Of a DNA stretch of 64,000 nucleotides, positions 26,185 to 32,630 are shown piece after piece. Within the stretch, counting starts at the first letter, position 1. Each line of letters opens with the position of its first letter. The stretch covers positions 1 through 64,000 of the forward strand of contig JBCCHJ010000025.1 of the NCBI GenBank assembly GCA_039028795.1, given 5' to 3'. The stretch is from Thermohalobaculum sp039028795 (lineage in GTDB: Bacteria; Pseudomonadota; Alphaproteobacteria; Rhodobacterales; Rhodobacteraceae). The notes beneath the pieces were generated by a model. It worked only from the letters and a program-made list of their open reading frames with translations, made no database searches and was not told where the DNA came from. Both the position numbers and the translations under genes were made by a program.

Positions 26185-27263
26185 GTGCCCTCGCGATAGA
26201 CATCGGCCGTGCAGCAGTGCAGGCCTCCGCCGAAAGCGTAGGCGTCACGGAGATCAACCTCAACCACCTCTTGGCCCAGCTTGTCGAGTTGTTCGGCCTG
26301 GTAGACCTCGGACTTTTCTACGCAGACGGTTTTTGGGTCCAACACCAGCACGTTCATCGAAAGCCAAACCGAAGAATAACAGAGTGGCGGCGGCGCATTG
26401 TGCGCGGGCTGGGCTGCGTCGACGATCTCCCATCCGTTCTTTTCGAACAACCCGCGCTGATCGTCCGGCAGGCGGCGTTGCGGGTTGTTCATGATCAGCC
26501 CCGGCCGGATCGGCGTGAAGGTCGCGTCGATGTGAATCGGGTACGGATCGCCCGGGAAATTGACGGTGTGCACGCGGTGGTCGGGGTAGTGGCGCCGCAG
26601 CCACTCGATACCTTTTTCGTTGGTCGTGAATCCATGCTGTGCGACCAGATCCTTGCCAAAGCGCAGGATATCGGCTGCATCGAACAGGGGCTCTTCCTCG
26701 GTGGTGACAAAGAACTTTTCCGCCGCCCATTCCAGGCGCTTCGCATCGCCGATTTTCTCGGACAGGTAATCCGGGTGATAGTCCGCATCGGTTAGCCGTG
26801 GCTTCGGCGCCGTTTCATGGCGAAAGTTCGGATCCTCGTCGAAATAGCGCTGCATCAATGGACGGTAGCAAAGATATTCGAACCACCGGCAACGGTAAGA
26901 CATCGTGGCCTCGAGTATTTCATTGCCCACGGTCAACAAAACGTCGCGCGGCGGCATGCAGCCGAACTGGCTGTCCGTATGGAAATCCGGCGTGGTCGCG
27001 GGTTGAGAAAAATCAATCGGCGTCGGCCGGTCCACCGTGATCCCGCGCTTGCGCAACTGATCGGCGAAGTTGTCCAGCAACTCGTTCGCCCGGTCGATGG
27101 TTTCCTGCGGGCGGCGACCCCATTGGCCGCGCATGTCGGAATCTTCAGGCACTTTGGCATCCAGCGCCGGTTCCGCCGGAGGGATATGGCAATCGTCGGC
27201 CCGGCCCACGATAACGTGTTTCAACGGATCCCATTCGTTCCAGGAATTGACGACTGTTGCCAT
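26157..27263 (-). CDS. glycine/arginine amidinotransferase-like enzyme
   Basis: This 368-residue protein matches the AGAT-type amidinotransferases. N-terminal WNEWDPLKHVIVGRADDC, the D-H segment in TTPDFHTDSQFG, the aspartate in HIDATFTPIRPG and the catalytic cysteine in GGGLHCCTADVYRE near residue 350 are all present. Such enzymes move an amidino group from arginine to an amine through a covalent cysteine adduct, giving guanidino compounds and ornithine. GGGGAG precedes the start. Downstream are a small secreted protein and a TauD-type dioxygenase. The acceptor could be glycine, serine, an aminated polyketide or another amine. Sequence alone does not decide. Confidence 0.85.
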   Translation of the reverse strand: MATVVNSWNEWDPLKHVIVGRADDCHIPPAEPALDAKVPEDSDMRGQWGRRPQETIDRANELLDNFADQLRKRGITVDRPTPIDFSQPATTPDFHTDSQFGCMPPRDVLLTVGNEILEATMSYRCRWFEYLCYRPLMQRYFDEDPNFRHETAPKPRLTDADYHPDYLSEKIGDAKRLEWAAEKFFVTTEEEPLFDAADILRFGKDLVAQHGFTTNEKGIEWLRRHYPDHRVHTVNFPGDPYPIHIDATFTPIRPGLIMNNPQRRLPDDQRGLFEKNGWEIVDAAQPAHNAPPPLCYSSVWLSMNVLVLDPKTVCVEKSEVYQAEQLDKLGQEVVEVDLRDAYAFGGGLHCCTADVYREGTCQDYFPQQ

Positions 27264-27357
27264 AATGCTCTCCCCTTCTTTACGCGACCGTTATTCCCGG
27301 CAGCCTGCGCTGCGAACAAGTCCGTTCTGGACCCTCTGGGAGTGCGAAACCGACAGA

Positions 27358-27732
27358 TCACGCCCGGGCTGCATCATAGGTCGCGCGTGCGGTTCGGACC
27401 GCAGGATAGGCGTCGTTGGCCCAGAATACCATGGGCTTCATTACGCTCAGCAAGGCCTGACCAAGATCGGTCAGTTCATAATCGACTCGAACCGGCGATG
27501 TTGGCTGGACGGTCCGTGTGATATAGCCATCGCGTTCCAGAGTGCGCAGTGTTTCAGTCAGCACCCGTTGCGTGATATCGCCGATCAAACGCTTCAATTG
27601 GTTGAAGCGCTGAGGGCCATCTTCCAACGCCAACAAGATCAGCGGCTGCCATTTGCCGTTCAGATTCGCCAGCACGTTTCGGATTGGACAGCTATCGCGC
27701 TTTTCATTGGTATCAGCATTGATCGGCAGCAT
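27358..27732 (-). CDS. HxlR-family transcriptional regulator
   Basis: This 124-residue protein is a winged-helix HxlR regulator. It has the early cysteine of the family (DSCPIRNVLANLNGKWQPL), then PQRFNQLKRLIGDITQRVLT and the wing in GYITRTVQPTSPVRVDYELT. The single conserved cysteine suggests that it may sense redox state or electrophiles. It diverges from the secreted SnoaL-like gene across 115 bp, which is its likely target, and precedes the amidinotransferase gene on the same strand. AT-rich sequence in the gap (ATACTTGGTTGTATATTAG) probably holds both promoters. Confidence 0.88.
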   Translation of the reverse strand: MLPINADTNEKRDSCPIRNVLANLNGKWQPLILLALEDGPQRFNQLKRLIGDITQRVLTETLRTLERDGYITRTVQPTSPVRVDYELTDLGQALLSVMKPMVFWANDAYPAVRTARATYDAARA

Positions 27733-27847
27733 GGGGCGGTTCCCTTTACCATACTTGGTTGTATATTAGTGCGTAATTGACACTAGGTTCGATTTTAATA
27801 CTTCTCAGAGTACACGCGATCAACCCACTGACTCAGATGAGGACCCC

Positions 27848-28678
27848 ATGCTAAGATTTATCGCACCTGCGCTGTTATTGAGTGCCGGTCTGGCATTCGC
27901 AGATGACAAGACACCGGCAGAGATCGTCGGTGCAGGTCTGCAGGCTGCCTTTGTCGATTTCGACGCTGCAGCGCTGCCCGCTTACTTTCATGAGGACTAT
28001 ATCCAGCATAATCCCGGCGTGCCGACCGGGCTGGCGGCGGTTCAGGGCTTTCTGCCGAAACTGAAAGACATGGGACTGGCGGCAGATGTGCACAGGTTTT
28101 TTGCTGACGGCGATCTTGTGGTGGTTCATTCCACCTATACCAATGCGCAGGCCTTTGATTCCGAAACCATGGTGGCGTTCGACATATTCCGCGTCGCTGA
28201 TGGCAAGATCGCGGAGCACTGGGACAACCTGATGCCCGTCACGCCGCCGAATCCTTCAGGACGTACGTTGGTCGATGGCCCAACGGAGATCACGGATCTT
28301 AAGAAGACTGAAGCCAATAAGGCGCTGGTGAGAGGCTTTGCTGAACGCATCCTGAAGGGCGGAGAGTTCGACGCACTGCCCGAGTTCATCTCGACCGAGA
28401 TGTATCACCAGCATAATTCGCAGATCGCCGATGGGCTGGATGGACTGGCCGCGGGCTTTGCGTCGTTGGCCGAGGCCGGCGTTGTCATCAAATACGACAC
28501 GATTCACAAAGTGATCGGTCAGGGGAATTTCGTGCTGGTTATGTCCGAGGGCGCTTTGAGCGGCGAACCGACTGCGTACTACGACTTATTCCGCGTGGCA
28601 GACGGTAAGATTGTCGAGCACTGGGACGTGATCCAGGAGATCCCGGCCAAAATGGCTCACCAGAACGGCAAATTCTAA
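27848..28678 (+). CDS. secreted protein with two SnoaL-like (NTF2-fold) domains
   Basis: This 276-residue protein has a signal peptide (LRFIAPALLLSAGLAFA, then DDKTP). Two similar SnoaL-like domains follow. Each has the pattern YFHEDYIQHNPGVPTG or MYHQHNSQIADGLDG, and FDIFRVADGKIAEHWDN or YDLFRVADGKIVEHWDV. These NTF2-fold domains resemble polyketide-cyclase-like or steroid-isomerase-like proteins; their roles vary. The duplication within one chain is clear. It is divergent from an HxlR regulator, which probably controls it. Confidence 0.83.
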   Translation: MLRFIAPALLLSAGLAFADDKTPAEIVGAGLQAAFVDFDAAALPAYFHEDYIQHNPGVPTGLAAVQGFLPKLKDMGLAADVHRFFADGDLVVVHSTYTNAQAFDSETMVAFDIFRVADGKIAEHWDNLMPVTPPNPSGRTLVDGPTEITDLKKTEANKALVRGFAERILKGGEFDALPEFISTEMYHQHNSQIADGLDGLAAGFASLAEAGVVIKYDTIHKVIGQGNFVLVMSEGALSGEPTAYYDLFRVADGKIVEHWDVIQEIPAKMAHQNGKF

Positions 28679-28900
28679 ACGCAGCGACCAGCCGGGCTAG
28701 TGATCCGGTCTCCGCGGGTTGCGGTAACAGTTTTTCGTCTCCATGATCCCGGCGTTGTTCTAATGCCGGGATTTATCTTGTCCGAAGATCCGATCTGTCC
28801 TTTGTGCCATCGCCCGATCCCGCCGGATGCACGGCAGTCACTGCACCATCTGGTGCCGAAGCTGAAAGGCGGGCGACATGGGCCAACCGTGCTGCTTCAT

Positions 28901-28932
28901 CAGATCTGCGGTATTAGGTAGCAAACTCACCA
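28901..28932 (+). repeat. left target duplication and terminal inverted repeat
   Basis: CAGATCTG at 28901-28908 is the target copy. The inverted repeat begins CGGTATTAGGTAGCAAACTC and runs to 28932. It pairs without mismatch with the complement of 32371-32394. Confidence 0.93.
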
Positions 28933-28966
28933 AGATTTTTGATGGCATGCACGCTAACTTTTCGCG

Positions 28967-29362
28967 ATGCCAAGCGACCGCCGATACTTCCGCCCAATCA
29001 AGGAAGACACGATCATCGACGTGCTTAGTTACATTCGTGCCGAGATCGTCCGCGATGGGCTAGACGGCCTTGAGCATGTTGATGCATTGCTGACCGCGCG
29101 TGGCGTCGATCCAGAGGCGAGGCATATCCCCCGGAAGACAGACAGACGGTTTAAGCGCGGGATGTTGCGGGCTGCTGTGTTGCGATCATTGGCCGATGGT
29201 CCCAAAACGGGACGGGAAATTGCCGAGGATGTTGCCACAAAAACCGAGGGTTTATCGGCAAAAATCGCGTACAAGAGAGTTTACATCTGCCTTCATGGGC
29301 TAAAGGCATCAGGGTCAATTAAGCACTGCTGCAGTTTTTGGAAGCTCTCTGCGACCGAGTGA
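28967..29362 (+). CDS. transposon cargo: unknown protein with winged-helix character
   Basis: This 131-residue basic protein starts close to the left end of the element. A stretch near residues 65-110 (RGMLRAAVLRSLADGPKTGR, then EIAEDVATK) has the pattern of a winged-helix or helix-turn-helix domain, including the short KTGREIA turn. No enzyme motif is visible. It is separated from the Panacea gene by 53 bp. A regulatory role in the element is possible; I do not recognise a named family. Confidence 0.55.
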   Translation: MPSDRRYFRPIKEDTIIDVLSYIRAEIVRDGLDGLEHVDALLTARGVDPEARHIPRKTDRRFKRGMLRAAVLRSLADGPKTGREIAEDVATKTEGLSAKIAYKRVYICLHGLKASGSIKHCCSFWKLSATE

Positions 29363-29415
29363 CGATTCACAAATCGTAATTCTTATCCTATATATTTATT
29401 ATTGGAGGCGTAAAC

Positions 29416-29907
29416 ATGCTGGATGATAGTAAGTATGTCTCCCCTATGGCGGTCGCACGCTGGTTCTTAAATCGGGCTGATCGCGACGCAGGGGAAGCAA
29501 TAACACCGTTAAAACTGCAAAAGCTTGTTTACTATGCGCAGGCTTGGTTTTTGGCTAATTTTGATCGTCCGATCTTTAAGGATGATTTTGAAGCTTGGGC
29601 TCATGGTCCAGCACACCCCGGCTTGTACGGAAAGTATCGCGGTTTTGCCTGGGAGGCGCTACCGAAAGAAGACGGTAGCGTTCCGCCAAAATTTATGGAT
29701 GGTTTTCTAAGTGCAGTCTATGATGAGTACGGGCAATACAGTGCCAAAAAACTTGAACGGATGACGCACGAGGAACTGCCATGGAAAGAAGCGCGGGGCA
29801 ACCTAGCGCCTGAAGCAGCATCGAAGAACAAAATTTCAAAATTAGCGATGCGGAATTTCTACGCGGGAAGACTTGGCAAAAAAGAAATCAAAAAAATTCG
29901 CGATTGA
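29416..29907 (+). CDS. Panacea-domain (DUF4065, SocA/GepA-like) protein
   Basis: This 163-residue protein starts at the ATG at 29416, eight bases after GGAGG. Key features of the Panacea domain are present: AVARWFLNRA, then LKLQKLVYYAQAWFLA, FEAWAHGPAHPGLY and the C-terminal ELPWKEARG with ISKLAMRNFY. This domain is known from SocA, a proteolytic adaptor antitoxin of Caulobacter, and from the hyperpromiscuous antitoxins paired with many small toxins. The downstream gene overlaps by 35 bp, which fits a toxin-antitoxin arrangement. The pair is cargo of the transposon and may stabilise it. Confidence 0.82.
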   Translation: MLDDSKYVSPMAVARWFLNRADRDAGEAITPLKLQKLVYYAQAWFLANFDRPIFKDDFEAWAHGPAHPGLYGKYRGFAWEALPKEDGSVPPKFMDGFLSAVYDEYGQYSAKKLERMTHEELPWKEARGNLAPEAASKNKISKLAMRNFYAGRLGKKEIKKIRD

Positions 29908-30283
29908 AAGCGATCAGCCCGAAGCATCACTTAAGATTGATGCCGAAGCGGCATGGCACACCCAGGATGATAAAGCTGGGGTGAGTATGAGATATTATCA
30001 AAAAAAGCATGAGTGCCTTTCATCATGGACCAAGCGTGAAGTGAAGGCTTTTTCAAACTGGGTGGAAAAGATGTGTGCACGAAGCGAGCCACACATCACC
30101 TCTACAACGAAAACCTGCCACGCTCACAAGGGGGAGACTAAACCGCTTCCCGACGAAATCAGCCCGGACGTCACTGTTTACAGCTTGGATGTTACAGACA
30201 AGGCGCGGGTTCATGGATTTTTTGCTGGTGGGCAGTTCTTTTTAGTTTGGCTTGACCGTGAACACAAAATTCTATCTGGCTGA
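29873..30283 (+). CDS. putative small toxin partner of the Panacea protein
   Basis: This 136-residue basic protein starts at the TTG at 29873, directly after GGGAAG, and overlaps the Panacea gene by 35 bp in another frame. The C-terminus VHGFFAGGQFFLVWLDREHK resembles the end of several small proteins paired with antitoxins, in which a hydrophobic strand is followed by a W-L/I-D-x-x-H-K pattern. The N-terminus is lysine-rich. No named toxin fold can be assigned from sequence. Its place beside SocA/GepA-like proteins supports a toxin, but the direction (antitoxin first) and its activity are unproven. Confidence 0.6.
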   Translation: MAKKKSKKFAIESDQPEASLKIDAEAAWHTQDDKAGVSMRYYQKKHECLSSWTKREVKAFSNWVEKMCARSEPHITSTTKTCHAHKGETKPLPDEISPDVTVYSLDVTDKARVHGFFAGGQFFLVWLDREHKILSG

Positions 30284-30284
30284 G

Positions 30285-31247
30285 TTAGACTGACCGCTGC
30301 CAGTATCCCGACCACTGACGGCTAACCGGATGCGAAAGAGCGGCGTAGGCTGTCGCCAAGAATTGTTCGCCATTGCTAACACGTCGATTGTCTTCGCGCC
30401 ACGCCATCTCCAAGGCGTAAGCTGATAGATACTTGCCGCTGATGTGATGATGGGTGCCGATCTCAGCGCGGCGCATCCGAGAAAAGAACGACTCCGCTTG
30501 GTTGGTGCAAGCATCATCAGTCGAATATGATTGCTGGTGATTGATGCGCTTGGTCAGGAAGCGGGTGTGCAGCGCATCCCAGTGCCCAGCTTCATCAGCA
30601 TAGACAGTCGCCTTCGGATCGATCCGCTTCATGATTTCAGGCACTGACTGGCCTTCGGTTTTGAACACAAACGGAAGTGTCCGGCCCCGACGCTCGCGCA
30701 TCACGACAACCACGCGGCGCTTGCCAGTTTGGTAGCGGGCACGGCGACGGTCGATCCGGTTTTCCTTGTGATTGGCCGGGCGGATGTGGCCACCAAAGTA
30801 GCCGCCATCAACCTCGACTTCGCCTTTCATGGCATCTGAGTGGTTCTGTTCGGCGGCAAGGGCTTCGCGGATTTTATGAGCCATGACGAACGCAGATTTA
30901 TACTGTACGTCTAGGTCGCGGCTAAGCTGCAAGGCTGAGTATCCTTTGGCGCCATTGACGAATATCGCGATGGCCAAGAGATAGTCGCGGACAGGTAGCT
31001 TGCGGCTAGCGAAGATTGTGCCAGAGGTCACCGAATATTGGTGCTGGCAGGACTTACACTTGAACAGGTTGCGGCTCTTGATGTTGTAGGCTTCGGCACA
31101 GCCGCAACGTGGGCAAACCGGCTTGCTGTCAGTATCTGCCCAACGGATGCATTGGAAAGCATCACGCGCTTCTTCCTCGCTCATGCGGGCCACCTTGGCC
31201 AGCGAGAGCGTCCGTGCAGCGGACGATAAGAGGAAGTGTTGCGCCAT
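30285..31247 (-). CDS. IS1595-family (ISXO2-like) DDE transposase
   Basis: This protein is about 320 residues from the ATG at 31247, preceded by AGGATA; the longer frame reaches 31277. An N-terminal zinc ribbon (CPRCGCAEAYNIK, then FKCKSCQHQYSVTSGTIF) is typical of the family, followed by a helix-turn-helix stretch (LQLSRDLDVQYKSAFVMAHK). The catalytic core has GEVEVDGGYFGGH as the first acidic residue, YADEAGHWDALHTRF as the second, and the NQAESFFSRMRRAEIG glutamate. The DDxH/N-E type pattern is consistent with IS1595. It ends two bases from the small toxin-like gene, convergent with it. The predicted operator at 31256-31270 lies just upstream of its start. Confidence 0.93.
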   Translation of the reverse strand: MAQHFLLSSAARTLSLAKVARMSEEEARDAFQCIRWADTDSKPVCPRCGCAEAYNIKSRNLFKCKSCQHQYSVTSGTIFASRKLPVRDYLLAIAIFVNGAKGYSALQLSRDLDVQYKSAFVMAHKIREALAAEQNHSDAMKGEVEVDGGYFGGHIRPANHKENRIDRRRARYQTGKRRVVVVMRERRGRTLPFVFKTEGQSVPEIMKRIDPKATVYADEAGHWDALHTRFLTKRINHQQSYSTDDACTNQAESFFSRMRRAEIGTHHHISGKYLSAYALEMAWREDNRRVSNGEQFLATAYAALSHPVSRQWSGYWQRSV

Positions 31248-31255
31248 TATCCTGC

Positions 31256-31270
31256 CAACGTTTTTCGTTG
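31256..31270. promoter_or_regulatory. predicted XRE operator 1 (CAACG-N5-CGTTG)
   Basis: CAACG-TTTTT-CGTTG forms a perfect 5-bp inverted repeat beginning nine bases upstream of the transposase start. It shares sequence and spacing with the site at 31302-31318. Repressor binding here would block transposase expression. Confidence 0.5.
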
Positions 31271-31301
31271 ACCTCACACATAATGACGGAAATAGCGCAT
31301 G

Positions 31302-31318
31302 TCAACGATTTGCGTTGA
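31302..31318. promoter_or_regulatory. predicted XRE operator 2 (TCAACG-N5-CGTTGA)
   Basis: TCAACG-ATTTG-CGTTGA is a perfect 6-bp inverted repeat in the same intergenic region, 46 bp (start to start) from the first site and about 40 bp before the XRE gene. A half-site CGTTGAC recurs after that gene near 31573. Confidence 0.5.
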
Positions 31319-31356
31319 TCTTGACGAAAAAAACTTTGCCAGCTATATGGCATGTT

Positions 31357-31569
31357 ATGACACCTCAGCAATGCAGAGCGGCCCGTGGATGGCTTGATAT
31401 ATCCCAAGCGGACCTTGCCTCACTCTCTAACGTTTCCCTTTCCACTGTTAGGGATTTTGAGAAGGGGCGAAGAGTACCAATAGAGAACAACATGAAGGCT
31501 ATGATAGACGCCCTGGAAGGGAAAGGGATAACCTTTTCAGGCCACGGCATAGCAGGTCCCGCCAACTAA
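31357..31569 (+). CDS. XRE-family transcriptional repressor
   Basis: This 70-residue protein is a compact helix-turn-helix of the XRE/Cro type: CRAARGWLDISQADLASLSN and VSLSTVRDFEKGRRVP. It starts at ATG 31357; no clear Shine-Dalgarno sequence precedes it, so it may be leaderless or weakly translated. Read this way it diverges from the transposase. Two inverted repeats with the same core lie between the genes, so it probably represses both itself and the transposase. It is intact and part of the element. Confidence 0.85.
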   Translation: MTPQQCRAARGWLDISQADLASLSNVSLSTVRDFEKGRRVPIENNMKAMIDALEGKGITFSGHGIAGPAN

Positions 31570-31606
31570 TTTCGTTGACGGGGCCCGTCGCTACTGATAA
31601 CGATTT

Positions 31607-31670
31607 AAGTGGACCGGCGGGGAGTCGGACCCCGCGTCACTCGGTGCAAACCCGGCAACGGAAACCACTT
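31607..31670 (-). ncRNA. tRNA-like structured element inside the transposon
   Basis: On the minus strand the outer ends AAGTGG and CCACTT pair (six pairs). Near the 3' end a 6-bp stem GCGGGG/CCCCGC encloses a 7-nt loop TCCGACT, which resembles a T-arm, and the segment GACGCGGGGTCCGACTCCCC is close to the 3' end of tmRNA acceptor domains. No anticodon arm or CCA end is clear. It may be an RNA, an attachment-site relic or just a terminator-like fold. A separate hairpin ACATGAGG/CCTCATGT lies at 31681-31705. Confidence 0.4.
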
Positions 31671-31699
31671 CCCGGCCCCCACATGAGGGATTTATCTCC

Positions 31700-32254
31700 T
31701 CATGTACCACCTCCCGGACCGGCTTCACGGCCTTTCGCGTCTGGTTGTGGGAATAGCGAGGCCTCGGAACCATCCTTAGCGGGTCCGGTTTCCGGGGTCT
31801 CTTCTTCCACTTGAACAAGGTGATACAGCGATCCTGTCTTGAAGATGCGCTGCTCTTTGGCTAGCCGCCACATAACCGATGCAATGCTGTCACCGTTTAC
31901 GTCGGGCCAGTAGTTCGTGGCGATCCATTCCTTAACGTCCTTAGGCTCGACGCCGCCCATGACTTCAAAACTTGGCTGCTTTTCGAGTTCCAGAAGGGCT
32001 TCGCCGATCATTTCGGGCATTGTTGGAATGCCTTTCGGCTTTGCGCCAGATGCTTTCTGCGAGCGTGCTGCGTCTGCCTCGCCAGATGCAACCCCTGTTG
32101 CACCGGTCAAGCTGGCGATCACCCGCTCGGCAGTTTCCAGATCGGCAAGTTCCTTCTCAAGCTTCGCCTTTTGCTGATCAATGCGCGACAGCTCGTCTGT
32201 AACTTCACGGCGACGATTCTGAATCAAGGTCATATCCATAACGAGGCCATACAC
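31700..32254 (-). CDS. transposon cargo: unknown protein with coiled coil and winged-helix-like C-half
   Basis: This protein is up to 184 residues. Possible starts are GTG 32254 and internal ATG codons at 32239 and 32233. Residues 15-50 form a charged helical stretch (SRIDQQKAKLEKELADLETA) likely to coil. A small-residue linker (GVASGEADAARSQKASGAKP) follows. The second half (VKEWIATNYWPDVNGDSIAS and VMWRLAKEQRIFKTGSLYHL) looks like a winged helix. The tail is acidic then glycine-rich. There is no known family match in my reading. It could be a DNA-binding accessory protein of the element. Confidence 0.55.
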   Translation of the reverse strand: MYGLVMDMTLIQNRRREVTDELSRIDQQKAKLEKELADLETAERVIASLTGATGVASGEADAARSQKASGAKPKGIPTMPEMIGEALLELEKQPSFEVMGGVEPKDVKEWIATNYWPDVNGDSIASVMWRLAKEQRIFKTGSLYHLVQVEEETPETGPAKDGSEASLFPQPDAKGREAGPGGGT

Positions 32255-32370
32255 CTGCGTTAAGGAATCATCAAGGCCGCTGTGAGGGAATCAAGGCCCT
32301 TTTTGTTCTTTTTCCTTGTTACACACCTTCACAATAGGAACATATCAAGAACTTTGTTAAGTTTGACGCG

Positions 32371-32402
32371 TGGTGAGTTTGCTACCTAATACCGCAGATC
32401 TG
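32371..32402 (-). repeat. right terminal inverted repeat and target duplication
   Basis: TGGTGAGTTTGCTACCTAAT with the final ACCG (32371-32394) is the exact complement of the left end. CAGATCTG follows at 32395-32402. Bases inward of the 24-bp repeat no longer match. Confidence 0.93.
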
Positions 32403-32630
32403 CCATAACGAGATCCATGCAGCTTTGACCGAGGCAGATCTGGCCCGGAATTTCAACACCGTCGACGCCCTTCGCGCGCACCCACGGCTGGAGAAGTTCA
32501 TCGCTTGGATTGCCGTGAAGCCGCCAACATTTCATGCAAGAAGCTCGGGAAAGGGGCGGCGTCGGCGCTAGAGGCTTTTTGAGGCAATGCGTCGGCGGCA
32601 AAGAGATCTTAGTCGTAGGTCGAGGGTTTG

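Larger units (their letters stand above)
28909..32394. mobile_element. IS1595 (ISXO2-like) family transposon with cargo genes
   Basis: The element is 3486 bp, with perfect 24-bp terminal inverted repeats (CGGTATTAGGTAGC... at 28909-28932 and its complement at 32371-32394) and an 8-bp target duplication CAGATCTG on both sides. An 8-bp duplication is the known size for the IS1595 family. Inside are the transposase (30285-31247), a divergent XRE regulator, a Panacea-type pair (29416-30283), two unknown genes and a tRNA-like hairpin. All genes look intact. It is inserted in an HNH nuclease gene. Confidence 0.93.
28763..32571 (+). pseudogene. HNH nuclease gene split by a 3.5-kb transposon
   Basis: The left part (from ATG 28763) encodes the zinc-knuckle cysteines in CPLCHRPIP and the HNH core LHHLVPKLKGGRHGPTV, then LLHQIC. 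At 28909 the transposon starts. The right part resumes in frame at 32395 with QICHNEIHAALTEADLARNF and runs to the TAG at 32569-32571. Removing 28909-32394 and one copy of the 8-bp duplication restores a continuous HNH protein of about 105 residues with the final histidines. Small HNH proteins like this are common single-copy genes in Rhodobacterales. The disruption is recent, because both halves remain open. Confidence 0.88.
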
